A model generated the notes under the pieces. The model had not been told where the DNA came from. It ran no database searches and saw only the letters and a list, made by a program, of their open reading frames with translations. Position numbers and translations under genes: made by a program. 64,000 bases of DNA from Mytilus trossulus (lineage: Eukaryota > Mollusca > Bivalvia > Mytilida > Mytilidae): contig NC_086384.1 of NCBI RefSeq assembly GCF_036588685.1, positions 8,632,195 through 8,696,194 of the forward strand. Direction: 5' to 3'. Positions 43,640 through 56,671 of this stretch are shown here, piece by piece (position 1 is the stretch's first letter; every line of letters starts with the position of its first letter).

Positions 43640-44700
43640 AGCGATGAGAAAAACTAACATCTTATAGTCGGCTAATAAGTTCAGATAATAACCTATTTGA
43701 AAGAAAGATACCAAAGGGACAGTCAAACTCGTAAATCTAAAATAAACTGACAACGCCATGGCTAAAAATGAAAAAGACAAACAGAAAAACAATAGTACAC
43801 ATGACACAACATAGAAAACTAAAGAATAAACAACACGAACCCCACCACAAACTAGGGGTGATCTCAGGTGCTCCGGAAGGGTAAGCAGATCCTGCTCCAC
43901 ATCCGGCACCCGTCGTGTTGCTTATGTGATTACAAATCCGGTAAATAGTCTAATTCGGTAGGTCAAATTCATGAAAGGGAAGGGGATTGTAGTTACGACG
44001 TAAGGAACATATCCGATATCATTTATGAAACGGTTATTCCATAACGGTCAACCAACTCGTGATGGCGTCCGTAAAATTTACGAAGGGATGATTTCAACTT
44101 CACCATTTGGAACTCTTGGTTTAGTAGCTTCCTTGTGAGCAGTAACCCTCTATCAAGAAAATCATGATAGGAAATGCAAGCACGGGAATATCGTATCAAT
44201 TGGGAGATATATACCCCGTATGCAGGTGCTGCTGGAATGTTGCTTCTTAGAAATGGAAAGTTCACAATTGGAAAGCTGAAATCATCTCTTTTGTCGTAAA
44301 GTTTTGTCTTCAACCGACCCTCATTGTCAATTTCTAGATGTAAGTCAAGATATGAAGCCGACTTAACTGTATCTGTAGTATCCTTTATCTCCAATTCGAT
44401 GGGATAGATGCGATCTACATAGTCACCAAATTTTGAATTGTTTAGTGAAAGAACGTCATCTATATAGCGGAAAGTAGAGTTAAAGAATATTGCTAACTTC
44501 TTATCTTTCTTCCTAAGAAGTTCCTGCATGAGGTCAGCCTCATAATAATAAAGAAACAAGTCAGCAAGTAGAGGGGCACTGTTTGTTCCCATTGGGATGC
44601 CGACAGTCTGTTGAAAAACACGTCCTCCGAACGTAACAAATATGTTGTCAATCAAGAAATCAAACATCTTGATAATATCGGTTTCAGAAAGGTAAGCTCA
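43640..44700 (-). mobile_element. Penelope-like retroelement fragment with reverse transcriptase
   Basis: The minus-strand frame 44023-44667 (214 codons, extending upstream without an ATG) encodes GIPMGTNSAPLLADLFLYYY, FRYIDDVLSL (catalytic YIDD), SYLDLHLEID and ISQLIRYSRACISYHDFL, a conserved reverse transcriptase of Penelope-like type as I remember it in molluscs. Downstream lies a repeat tail (GGGGTGATCTCAGGTGCTCC, 43855). The N-terminal half and any GIY-YIG nuclease are missing, so it is 5'-truncated. Degenerate relatives lie at 30690, 32340 and 37885 in the same orientation. Confidence 0.8.
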
Positions 44701-45224
44701 GGTGATTTTTTTAAAATGTCTTAGCAGATGCCTAACAGATAACACAAAGAAAAATAACTGTTAGCTTTTATTGTAGCAAAATCATTGTGCCTTCCTTGTA
44801 TTACAGTTATTCTAGTTATCCTCGCAGAATTCTGAACTGGACATATTAATAAGAGATTGATTAACATTCAACTATTGTGTTATATTTTCCCCTTGGGTTT
44901 GCGTCATACATGTCATGAAGAACGGTATCAAAATACGTCGACAATTTCAATTGTCTTGTGAAGTATTGCTTTTGCTCAATGTAAAAGACCGTGCGTTGAT
45001 ATATTGTTTCACTCTTCTCCGTCATTTGGCCTCTTTTAGAGAGTTGTCTAATTGTCATTTATTCCACGTCTTATAATGTATATAAAGACAAGCATTAATA
45101 AGTTGTAAACCAGTTATATATCTCAAGCTGTAAAATGTAGAACACACAACATTTAGTGCAAAAATTGAAAACAAATATCCCTTAATATGTGCGTAACAGA
45201 CACATTATATCTTATCTGTCTTAA

Positions 45225-45363
45225 ATGAAGTTATCTATAAATATGGCGGATTTACTTATAGTGTACACCTTGTTCTTAATCTTTGCAAAAGGCTTAGCTG
45301 AAATAACGCAACCGACGGATGAATCATTCTTCGTTTCTAAAAAGGAATTAGATACGATAAAGG
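45225..45363 (+). CDS. C1q gene exon 1 (signal peptide)
   Basis: Starts at the ATG at 45225-45227 (a second in-frame ATG six codons later is possible) and ends at a GTATGT donor in phase 1. Confidence 0.88.
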
Positions 45364-47084
45364 GTATGTGTATATTTCCTATGGATACAAATATATTGTC
45401 TTGATTGAAAATAACTTTTATATTCATCTGCCATGCCAATCCAGACAAAATTGACAAAGTCAGAAATTGGGCACGAACGGTTACTTATAGATCAGAAAAC
45501 ATTTCAACATTTTATCTGTATGAAAATGATGTCAACTATTCTAAAATGCACAATATTCGCCATTCAATAATCATCCTTTTTAGCTTTTGTTTATTTCCAA
45601 AATAAAACGAATCCTATCAAAAATAACTGATTTCCCTTTATTTAGGGGAGATGGTATTTCTTAGAGAAAAAATGGATACAGAAACATTGAAGTCGAAAGA
45701 ACAAATCTCTGCTCATCAATTGGAATTGAACAATATGAAAGCTGAAATTGTATCTTTGAAAAATGATCTAGCTGGAAGAGGAAGATGTTCTTGTTACTGG
45801 AATGATAATTCTTCTGACACTGAGTTGAACAGAGCTGAAAGGTTGCTATTGCCAAGTGGTAGGCCTTTTAAACGTGTGAAGGAAGTTAAATGTAACGCAA
45901 GTGAACACCCCCGAGAATGATAATTGCAGTGTCATTAATGTTAATCTAAATGTAATGTTTACAGATGTTCAGATCTTTTAAATTAATTTCATGAAGATAA
46001 GTCAAGGTTATAAAAATAATTAGGAAATCACGTGAACTCATAAATGCGTGAAAACAAGCCTACCGATTTTTAGAGCTATGTGTAGGTCATGTGATTACGT
46101 CTGTGAAATTTTAACTTCATAAACTAGCGGCAAGGGGGTTAATGTACAACAATGATATTGTTATATACTTGTTACTATATAAATATCAATCAGAGACTAC
46201 AAGTCGTCGATATAACCAATTAAAGGTGACCATATAGCCTATAGAAATAAGGAAAGCCCAAACAGCATAGTAAGCTGTACAATGCCTAGATTTACATACT
46301 AATGTAAATCGACACTGCTGCCCTCCTTTTTAAATTGTTTTACAACGTATTAAAAGGATAGGCAAGACGAAGGGGTAATAAAAGAAAACGAAAAACAAGG
46401 AAAAAAAACATAACCAAAGGGAACAAACAAATTTAAAAAAAGCAAAAAAGGAAAACACAGAAAATTAAATGCTGAGAATACGAATCCTAGTCAAATCTTC
46501 ATCAAACTTGATTTTTAACATACTAGTTCACAAAATAACAATTCGGTAATTATATACCATTGTCGATCCTTGTTGATTCTGATGTGCCATGATTAACCTG
46601 ATCGGAATGAGGAAGATTTGCACTTAACAATAACAAATATGATTCGATTGTAGGGAGCACATATCAACCGAGTACCAGTGTTGACGTGGCATTTACTGCT
46701 GTTCTTACACACTCAGTGAATCTTGGAGAGCTACAAGAAATTAAGTACGACAAAGTTCTTCTTAATATCGGAAGCGGATATGATGCTAGACACGGCCATT
46801 TTACTTCTCCAGTCAAAGGAGTATACCTTTTGTCTTTAAGTACCTTTAAAAATCACATTGTAGACGATTTAGCCGTAGAGATGGTGAAAAATGGTGTTCA
46901 GTTGGTAGCAAATAGGGCATATTCAACAGAATACAACGCGGGTTCTCACACCATTGTAGTAGAAATGAACAAGGGAGATATGGTTTGGGTTCGCCACTAC
47001 AAGGCAACAAAATCAATACAAGTATATGGAACAGTTACAACACATTTTACTTCGTTCTCCGGAGTTTTGTTGTTTGGAATGTAA
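45225..47084 (+). CDS. secreted C1q-domain protein, 3 exons, 260 aa
   Basis: Exons 45225-45363, 45646-45858 and 46654-47084, all phase 1 with GT-AG borders; total 783 nt. Residues 1-25 are a signal peptide (LLIVYTLFLIFAKGLA). About 50-90 is a coiled coil (LKSKEQISAHQLELNNMKAE) that probably drives trimerisation, followed by a short Cys-x-Cys linker. About 122-260 is a C1q globular head (DVAFTAVLTHSVNLG, KYDKVLLNIGSGYD, FTSPVKGVYLLSLS, SFSGVLLFGM). Bivalves have hundreds of such proteins acting as soluble pattern-recognition lectins. AATAAA is at 47092-47097. It is the only intact receptor-type gene of the cluster. No collagen region. Confidence 0.92.
45646..45858 (+). CDS. C1q gene exon 2 (coiled coil)
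   Basis: Acceptor TTTAG, donor GTAGGC, phase 1 at both ends. The frame runs on 62 bases beyond the donor to a stop, but only splicing joins it in frame to the C1q head. Confidence 0.87.
46654..47084 (+). CDS. C1q gene exon 3 (C1q globular domain)
   Basis: Acceptor TTGTAG, then GSTYQPSTSVDVAFTAVL; ends at TAA 47082-47084. Complete C1q head of about 138 residues. Confidence 0.92.
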
Positions 47085-47091
47085 AATCTGT

Positions 47092-47097
47092 AATAAA
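47092..47097 (+). promoter_or_regulatory. polyadenylation signal of the C1q gene
   Basis: AATAAA eight bases after the stop codon. The short distance is unusual, but no better signal follows within 100 bases before repeat C starts. Confidence 0.5.
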
Positions 47098-47099
47098 AT

Positions 47100-47480
47100 G
47101 TAAATTCATACATCCCATGTTATTGGTTGTAAATAAAGGCAACATTAGTATACCGCTGTTCAAAACAAACTACAACTGAGGGAAACACATCAAATATAAG
47201 AGGAGAACTACGACACAACAGAAACACAACTCTAAAATGTAACAAACACACAGAGACGAACTATAATATAAAAATGGGCATTTTCTTGGTACAGGACATT
47301 TAAAAAAATGTAATTAAAATGACAACATTACATGACAGGACTACAATACAAATAAACGGAAGAACATATATATGAGAAACACACGTATACTAGTTATCAA
47401 AAGGTATCAGGTTTATAATTTAGTATGTCAGAAGCCTGTTTTGTCCACGCAGGACTAAGCAGTTACGCTCAAATAAAAAC
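47100..47480. repeat. mussel dispersed repeat C
   Basis: AATAAAGGCAACATTAGTAT then ACCGCTGTTCAAAAC and AAGAGGAGAACTACGACACA match the copy at 30215 and the fragment at 29375. Confidence 0.75.
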
Positions 47481-48980
47481 AGGATACAGTTTTGAATACT
47501 ATTTAAATGCACGTTGATATAAAAATATGGAATGGGTGCATATATATAATTCTTTCTATAATTCTTACTCGATTTATCCCTTTCATGACTGTTTATGATT
47601 TCTTTTTAATCAACGTGTGGTTCGTTTTATATCATTTTATCATGGTCAAAATTCGATCATGACGTCAACTTTTCTTGCTTTCCTCAGATATACATATTGT
47701 GCCGTCATGAAAAAATGCAACCATGCCTTATGGCGTAACGTAGAAAGAACACAGCTTTTTGCATGTCGTTCGAAAAGAGGGATTAAGACTTTCTGCATAT
47801 CGTCTGAAATCATTAGAGAAACAGATTCCACAATCAATTCTCGTGTAATATGATATTTATATATCTTTATATGATATTTATCCATTCTCGACAATTAGAT
47901 TTAAAATATTAAAAACATGCGACAAGCCTCACATTTTAAATTTGAAAATTAAATTGTCTCGAGTTGATAAAAATCGTATCACACTCGATGCAGTGGTAGA
48001 ATCTTTATACAGGATATATATTTGTATACATTTCTAACAACGGTCTATCGTTACAGTCAAATACATTTCATTCCAATCTTTGTTCTTGTGATTATTTATC
48101 TTGTATTTAAAACAAGTGATAAATATCCAAAGCAGGTAACTGAATTAGAAAAAAAGATTTATGAAGAACTTGGAAAATAAAAATCCTGTTGCTCGTTACG
48201 CTCTTCACATCATTGTTTATCGTCCTGAACATTCATGAAAAATTTGCCACTAAACGTTAAGCAACCAACTATCAATCAACTTGTAATCCTTCGGTAACTG
48301 CTAATCAATGGCTTAGAAATACATGTATTAACTTTATGAGCTCCTGATCAACGCATATCAAGGAAAACGCTCTGGACGCATTAAATTTAGAATGTGTTAT
48401 TTTTAATTTCTATTACCAATTCTGGTTTTGTCTGGTTTTTGAGATTGAGAGTCGCTTTTGAAACAGTGAAGAACTAACTTGAGAGTATAAAGCCCCATTG
48501 ACAAATTAAAACATTCCAAGTTTAAGTTTATTTGTCTGTTTTTAAATTAGGTGCTGATAAAACACTCGTGTACATCTTCATAGATGTCACTCATTTGCTG
48601 ACCTCTAAAGTGTCTTTTCTAAGTGTATATTTTAGAATGTTATCATATTGCGTCGTCTTTAAGATATCATAGGGTAATACGAAACCAAACGTAGCAATTC
48701 AATATTTTTTCATTTAATGTGATGTATTATCATAAAGTAAGCAGTACATTTAACATATATTTTATCTATACCTTATCAAAACACGTATGCACGTATTGCT
48801 TTGTATTTTTCTCTTTAAAAGACAATACATATTGTAAGATACTTTTTTGCCATATTTAACCGTTTATAATCAATGAATTGATAACATGTGTTTTCTTCTT
48901 AATTATCTTAGTGTAACAAGGTGACAACCATTTGTTATTAACATGATTTATTCTTTTAACATTTATAAAGTCACTTGTAG
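47480..48980. other. intergenic, no gene seen
   Basis: AT-rich. Two overlapping short frames on opposite strands at 47617-47894 have no recognisable domain or splice context. No repeat was recognised. Confidence 0.55.
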
Positions 48981-48984
48981 TATC

Positions 48985-49640
48985 CTAAAATTGAGAATGG
49001 AAATGGGGAATGTGTCAAAGAGATAATAACCCAACCATATAGTAGACAAAAGCAGAAGGTCACTCACAGGTCTCCAATGCAGCGAGAAATTCCCGCACCG
49101 GAGGCGTCCTTCAGCTGGCCCCTAAACAAATATATTGATAATGAACGCCATACTAAACTCCAAACTGTACACAAGAAACTAAAAGTTAAAATAGTATAAG
49201 ACTAACAAAGACCAGAGGGTCCAGACTTGGGACAGGGGCGAAAATGCGGCGGGGTTAAACATGTTTGTGATATCTCAACCCTCCCCCTATACCTCTAGCC
49301 AGTGCAGAAAAGTAAACGCATAACAATACGCACATTAAATTCAGTTCAACAGAAGTCCGAGTCTGATGGCAGAAGATGTAATAAAAGAAAACAAACAAAA
49401 TGACAATAATACATAAATAACTTCAGACTACTAGCAGTTAACTGACATGCCAGCTCCAGACTTCCATTAAACTGATTGAAGAATTATGTCTTCATCATAA
49501 GAATATTAGGCACAATCCGTCCCGTAAGGGGTGTAGTATCATACCATCATAACATATATGAGAAGAACATAACCCGTGTCATGCCAACAACTGGTTTTTA
49601 AATAAATGTGTTTAGTTCCGATGCATAGACCCTATGCGCA
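48985..49640 (+). repeat. mussel dispersed repeat B, long copy
   Basis: Same block order as 31225-31880: GAGAATGGAAATGGGGAATG start, CCCGCACCGGAGGCGTCCTT, TGACATGCCAGCTCCAGACT, ATGCCAACAACTGGTTTTTA. Confidence 0.88.
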
Positions 49641-50344
49641 TTCTTTGCAACCATGTATCATAAAGTTCTCTCACAACATACTTTTGCCAAATCTAGCATA
49701 ACCACGAAGAATCATCCTAAAGCTGTTTTCAAGTGTTTAATTATTGTATTCAAACTGTCATTAATGACAACAACAACTGCTCCTGCATCGTATGAAATTG
49801 CAACATGTTATTTTGTATTTTTGATACAATATATGTATATAAGTATATTTTCTTTTTTGTTTTACATCTTAGACTTTAAGTTTCTGAGATTTTAATGTAT
49901 ATATTATGTGGTTGGGTCTTGTTATATCAAAAGTATAGTTTCGGGATCTGTTAAAAATACAATATATGGTGAACTTGGCAAAATAGATAAACATAACGGG
50001 GACATTAAAACAAATGCATCTATCTATTATTCTAGAGCTCGTGACCTGCTGAGGCCCAATGGACTTCTATGATCAAGATATATCAATTAGATTGAATGTA
50101 ATGAATAAGTACAACGCTATGTGAGTTTAACTGTTTTTAATTAATGAATACAACAATTGGCTTGTGTGGAATGTGCTTCTAGTTTTTTACGTCTGATTTG
50201 CGGTTAATTGAGCTGTAACGAAATTCCTATTACGTGGGAGTTTGTCTGGTTAAAACCAGTTAAACTCATTACTTTCATGTACCATGTAAGTAGTTGCATT
50301 GGCGGCAAATTCTAAAATGTTACACATGAAGATAATTCCCTTAA

Positions 50345-50548
50345 ATTAATTTTTATATAAATAAGGCCGTTAGTTTTCTCGTTTGAATTGTTTTACATTG
50401 TCATATCGGGACCTTGTATAGCCGACTATGCGGTATGGGCTTTGTTGAAGGCCGTTCGGTGACCTATAGTTGGTAATGTATGTGTAATTTTGGTCTCTTA
50501 TGGACAGTTGTCTCATTGGCAATCATACCACATCTTCTTTTTTATGAA
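50345..50548 (+). repeat. mussel dispersed repeat A
   Basis: From ATATAAATAAGGCCGTTAGT through GCGGTATGGGCTTTG and GACCTATAGTTGGTAATGTA to ATACCACATCTTCTTTTTTA. Its 3' end is the same as at 3785 and 14010. Confidence 0.85.
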
Positions 50549-50549
50549 C

Positions 50550-52700
50550 ATTTTTCTATTTTTGAATTTGCCATAAAGTCAGACTTTGAAATACTTTGTT
50601 ATGGATATTGTAAGGGCTATTCAATGTACAAATTAACAAAAATACACACTATTAAAATACATATAATTGAGATTTCTATTTTCATTTCATTTCCTGTCCA
50701 ATTGAACTATATTTTTGATATTCATGTATAACTTCGTCCATTAGCTAAAACTTAAACACTTCCGTCTTTCATGTTCTCATTAATCAAAGAACATATGACA
50801 TATACGCTAAAGAAAAGATAAAAACCACAAACAAAACAATATCGAGTAGAATATGTAACACCATATAAAATCAAAAAGACAAAAGACAAACAAAAGTACA
50901 TAGACCAATGCACAGAAAACTTATTCAAACTATGTCATAAAATACATGTGCCAACTTTCTTCTGGCACACTTCTTGGTTGAGTGAAGCCGAAATATTTAA
51001 ACAGTTATTCATTTTCCTCTGAAAAAATATAGCAAAAACATAGATACACGAACTGAAAAACGGAACTTAGTTAAATATACTGTTTTATATTATGATAACT
51101 CCTGCTAGAAAATCATTGCTGTATTTTTTTCTTTTTACATATTTTCATTGCAGGTCAAATAATGAAGATCATATTTCCATACGTATTGTTTGAATCTTTC
51201 TTGACTTGTATTTAAGAAATATATCATTGACAGCTCAGGGTAGGCGATTTTTTATACTTTCTTTTATGTTTGCATCGTACAAAAAATAAAGAAGTGTCAG
51301 TATCAACGTAGATTGAACATGTTCATGCATATATTTGTTATTTTTTGTGATAGATTTATGAAATTATTGATTGAATAAATTATAGTTTAGATAGACTTAA
51401 ATGATTTCTTGGGACACATTTATTCTAGAGAGTGTTCAACAGTGAGATTATCAAAAATACACCGTTTAATTTTTTTTTCTTTAACTGTGTATTGGACATC
51501 TTACAACAAAAGCAAAGGTATGATTTAAATCTGTAGAAGAGAGAATGCTTGTATTGTAACAATACTTTTGATATGGTAAAACTTATAAATTAAATGTCTA
51601 CAAATCTTAGAATTTTTCTAAACAGTACGAATTTTCCACTTCAGGAAAATAATACTTTAAATGCATTTGACAAATTATTTCGGAACTTTATGTTTGTAAT
51701 GCACCTCAAATCGATTCGTTTTTTGATTATTTTGTTATTAACATTTTTTCTGATTTGATCGTCACTGGTGCGTCTTCAGTAGACAAAAAAAAACAGTTTT
51801 TCGTCTAAAAAACCCGTCATCTTTAATACTTTTCAAATTTTTGAAAGTATATATTTGCTTGATAAAGGAATTTGGTAATAAAAATATATGCTAAGCGGTG
51901 GTCAAGATACTTCAAGTCCAGTCGATTTGTGCAGATTTTGGACAAAATTGCTCAGATTGTGGTAAAAGCATGAAATTTGGAATAGTGGTAGTATATGTCA
52001 TGGACAACATTTTAAGCTATGGATAAGTTGTTAAAATCTGAATCATTGTCTCTAATGTTTAAAAGTAATCAACATAGTCAAAACGCGACCACGAAGAAGA
52101 TCATAAAATGAACTATTACTCTAAAAGCAATATTCGTGCCACCGCTTGTTATCAACATAGAATAACAGGAGAATTTTATTTTACAAGTATTATAGATAAA
52201 GCAAAAACAGATTTGTATACCTGTCATTTATAATAGTTGGCTGATTACAGGATCATTCGTTTTGTTGATATTGTTCATTTGAAACAACTTTCAAAAACCT
52301 TGATTGCAGACATAATGAATTTCATGTCATACAAGTAATTAATGTTATAGGTACATCAACTGCTCAAATGTTCTCAATTTGACGTAACCAATATAATAAG
52401 TACAACTTAATACTGCCATTACACATTTGCATTTCCTTAGAAACCGTGTTCACTTTGGCTTAAGTTGAGCGCTTGATGCAGGAAGTTATTATATAGTCAG
52501 ATGGTATATTCATCACAGATGACAAAGACTGTCATCTGAGGACTTCATATGTATTGATTTTTGGTAGCCATTTTTAATGATGACCATTTTGAAAACATGA
52601 AATTCCAATATAAAATTATTCGCTAATCTTATTAATTCACTGTTTGCATTCACACTTTTTTTACTAATTTTTATCGGATATTTATGAAATGGTCAGATAA
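50550..52700. other. intergenic, no gene seen
   Basis: AT-rich. A possible small element at 51893-52147 has AAGCGGTGG at the left and CCACCGCTT at the right; a 35-bp piece of it (AATTGCTCAGATTGTGGTAA, 51953) recurs inverted near 56120-56155. Confidence 0.5.
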
Positions 52701-52789
52701 GGCTTGCACATGTTTACAAAATAAAGATATCAATGTAAGAATTTCTGACTGTTACTTAAACGTTTGCCTAAGTAACTTTATAAAACAGA

Positions 52790-54760
52790 AATTACGTATA
52801 TATGATATAATTTATGACCGAAAGTTGTTGTTGGAAAAGATCAAAACTGAAGATTTCTAAAACACTGGAGCTAGATATCAGTAGAACATAATGGGCGTTT
52901 AGACTGGAAGGAATGTATAAAACGTCAAGAGAGGACATGTGAGAGTTTGCATGCAATGCCAAGCAAATACAAACAGAACGGACATAGTCATTTGAGCTGG
53001 CAATCACTCTTTTTGATGCAGGCATACGACGATGTTGGGTCTTGAATTGGTTTTCCTTTCGCTCAATATGAAACAGTTGAATGAGGGTTATGGAACTGCA
53101 AAAGCACTCCAGACGGCACAAATCCTGTCAAACAAATGTTCAGACCTCAAAATATTTCATCAGTAAAAGAGAAAACATACTTCTGATGTTGAGGATAGAT
53201 TGCTAGTTGAAAAAAACCAATAAGTAACTTGACACTGTAAAGCGATACTGAATCAACACAAAGAATCACTGCAATGTATTTTTTTCTGTGGTTATGTATC
53301 TGAAGATCTCCATGATACATCGAAATTCAAAAATCGACAAAAATGGGACATGACTGTGCACTTGTACTACAAGACATATTTCCTTAGCCAAAATAAGAGC
53401 TGGAGATGTCAAATCACTAGTATCCTGCTTGATGATTGATAAAACTTGACAACATAGCAAATAGGCAGAATAAAAGACACAGAAAGAAACCCAAGAATAT
53501 TTTATCCTTGGAGTTGTGCTTTCCAAAATAATAAAATAGATTGACGGCACACGGCAGATATATTGTACCAATCTCAAGCTTGCAGATCACGCTACATTGT
53601 ACAATAAACGCCTGGAACAACTTGTAGTTATCATGGAAGGAAGAACTGATATAACGCATCTAACAAAATAGGAATGTAGCTAAGGATATCTGCAAGCATA
53701 CAAGCAAGATAAATTAGTTCTCTTGATTTTCAACAAAGGTATACTTGAAGCTCTGAAACAGACCTCATAATTAAAGGGTATCACCGTAGCCCTAGCAGGC
53801 AAAATATATATTCTTGATACTTAGAAAAGCTTTACAGGGACACTCAATAACTGCTGTTAAGACGAATCAGTTCACCAGACATAAGTTTCCTTATAATGAA
53901 TGATACAGGATGGCCAAACATTGAGACACAATCCAGTAATATCGATGAGTGGAACACAACACTCACCATTTCTCAGCTATAATAGTTCAATTGTGTAACT
54001 CGTCGTCGAAAGGATACAACTGCAACTTATCAGTCCTCCGATAGAGAGTAAGATGTCTCAAAGATTATGGAACGGATTCATTTTGAAAGCCTACAATGAA
54101 TGTCCCTGTAAACATTTCTATAGTAGGAAGCCTAACTCTTCAAACTTTTCTAATTACTTTGACTATGAAGAGGCCTTCCCAATCTCGACTAAAACATTTT
54201 GTAAAAGACATGACATGTTTCAGAACTTTCCCAACATATTTATTGAAAATCCAGAGAGAGACGGAACTTTTTATGTGTGCTTGCATATCATCCATGGCAA
54301 CTCATATTTATTAAGAACGTTTGCTGTACCATTTTTCCATATCATCAATTTCAAATATTAAAACAATATCTGTTCAAGACTGTGAGCCGTTATTGTTTTC
54401 AATAATTTTGGCAAGCCCAATTTCAATGGATAACAGATTCTTGACTTTCTTTCTGTGTGTCTCTTATTCTGTCTAATTGCCTTGTTGAGCAGTTTTAACA
54501 TTTAGCATGAGATCGGCTCCTGAAACATTAATCTTCAGCACTGAGTCTGGCTAAAAGAACAATGGTTAGTAGTTCAAGTGACAGTCACATGGCTTTATTG
54601 TCAATCACAATTGTTGGTGCTTTATGATGATAGTCAGATACCTCATCACAAAGAAAGAAAGAAATCACTGCAATCATTGTTCTTGTTGATTCATCACAAC
54701 TGTGGTTGGTTATTCTTCTGGTATTTTCAATCCGTGACTCATTTTGTTTTTCCTGACTAA
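52790..54760. other. higher-complexity block, possibly a decayed element; no gene assigned
   Basis: Base composition is less AT-rich than the surroundings and several short frames on both strands (about 60-110 codons) lie close together, for example minus 52792-53121 and plus 54053-54361. None has a recognised domain, splice structure or continuity with its neighbours. A decayed transposon is one possibility. Confidence 0.35.
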
Positions 54761-55400
54761 ATATATTAAGATTTGCTTTGATATGATTAGTACCTTTTGC
54801 CTTGTGATTCTCCCATTACAGGGCCTTTATAAACGTGGAACAGGTTTATGCTTACAAAAAATAACTGATTATCAGCTCAAATGTCTATGTCTGCTCTTTT
54901 TGTATTTGCTTGGTATTGTAAATCATCACTAGTCCTCAGTTCCCGTTACGGAATTCTTTCCAATCTATTTATTTATTAGATTTTTTTCAGCTCCAGCGAT
55001 TTTGATACCTACGTATTTTTCCTTTTCAACATACAGTGCTCAAATTATACGTACGCATTTTTTGTTATGGTAAAAAAATAACTAAGCCCTACATGCTAAA
55101 CTGCAATTAAAAGAATTTACGGATTTCTTTAAATACCTTTATTTGTTAACGTATGCATATCTTATTTGAGCATTTGGTGAATATATCTTATATGAAAAGC
55201 AACATTCATAAATAAATGATTAGCAAAACTAGTTGTAAATGCGAATAAAATTAAACTTACTATTAATTCAAAAAAAAATTTAGAATAGCGAATAATAATA
55301 TATTGAAAATTTACGTTTCCAAAATGGCCACCATTCAAGATGACCACTAAATACTTCAATGGTCCTCAGTTTATATTCTTTGTCATAAAAAATATAAAAT
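54760..55400. other. intergenic, no gene seen
   Basis: AT-rich; only short frames without recognised features. Confidence 0.5.
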
Positions 55401-55401
55401 A

Positions 55402-55925
55402 AAATTGAGAATGGAAATGGGGAATGTGTCAAAGAGACAACAACCCGACCAAAATAAAAAAACAACAGCAGAAGGTTACCAACAAGTCTTCAATGTAGCG
55501 AGAAATTCCCGCACCCGGAGGCGTCCTTCAGCTGGCCCCTAAAAAAATATATACTAGTTCAGTGATAATGAACGCCATACTAATTTCCAAATTGTACACA
55601 AGAAACTAATATAAAAATAATACAAGACTAACAAAGGCCAGAGGCTCCTGACTTGGGACAGGCGCAAAAATGCGGCGGGGTTAAACATGTTTGTGAGATC
55701 TCAACCCTCCCCCTATACCTCTAACTAATGTAGAAAAATAAACGCATAACAATACGCACATTAAAATTCAGTTCAAGAGAAGTCCGAGTCTGATGTCAGA
55801 AGATGTAACCAAAGAAAATAAACAAAATGACAATAATACATAAATAACAACAGACTACTAGCAGTTAACTGACATGCCAGCTCCATCCTTCAATTAAACT
55901 GACTGAAAGATTATGATTTCATCAT
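55402..55925 (+). repeat. mussel dispersed repeat B, long copy
   Basis: GAGAATGGAAATGGGGAATG start, CCCGCACCCGGAGGCGTCCT, GGCTCCTGACTTGGGACAGG, ATGCGGCGGGGTTAAACATG and CTGACATGCCAGCTCCATCC in the order seen at 31225 and 48985. Confidence 0.9.
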
Positions 55926-56290
55926 ATGAACCTCAGTTGAAAGTTTATCAAAATTAGTTAAGTAACATATTTTTCATATTTTTTCTAATAATTTTTATTA
56001 ACTTTTTGGACATGATTTCAAAATGGCCGCCCAGAGCCGCCATTTTGATTTTCTGAATTGGGTCCATAGCTATAAATGTTAGTTATGACCTCAACTAACA
56101 CTCTTGCAAAGTTTGATGCTTTTACCACAATCTGAGCAATTGTTTCACATTTCAACTGGACTAAAAATGAAACATGACAAAAAACATTGGTAACAAAATA
56201 TTTACTAAATATGTTTTCAAATAATTGAATGGATATCATTTTAATCATGCAATAATGATTTTTGGAATTAATGGTATTCAATTCTGAATG
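55926..56290. repeat. diverged repeat related to the 51.9-kb element
   Basis: TTTTACCACAATCTGAGCAA (56123) is the reverse complement of sequence at 51953-51972, with further patchy similarity (AGCTAT...TCCAT). It also contains CGCCCAGAGCCGCCATTTTG. Function unknown. Confidence 0.5.
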
Positions 56291-56572
56291 ACTAGTTTTA
56301 TATATTTTATATTTTTCTACATGCTTTGCATTATGTATTTATGGTTCAATTGAATTTATGAAACTACTTTTAACAACTATATTGTCTATCTTAAAATATA
56401 AAGACAAGTATTATTCCTGTCAATAAAATTATTTATACTTTTTTATTGTAGCTCAACTTTCAAAATTAGGACAGACATATTAATCACGTTGAACAATTCT
56501 TTAAAGGCAACTTAAAAAAGTTTAATTCTACAGTTTTATGGTTCATCATTTCTATTAAGTGCAACAAACACC

Positions 56573-56671
56573 ATGGCAAAAAGATACCAGATAACATTGT
56601 TTATGTTGACAATAGTGATGACAATCCGTTGTTGTTCGATGTCCATATCTGCAGAGGACTTACTCGATTAT
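56573..56671 (+). CDS. secreted protein exon 1 (signal peptide)
   Basis: ATG at 56573 in context ACCATGG, a strong start. 33 codons, ending at a GTAAGT donor in phase 0. Confidence 0.65.

Noticed and set aside
46680..47180. Single-exon start of the C1q protein at a methionine-like codon near 46686
   Set aside because: No ATG in context there; the acceptor at 46653 and matching phases with the signal peptide and coiled-coil exons give a better complete model.
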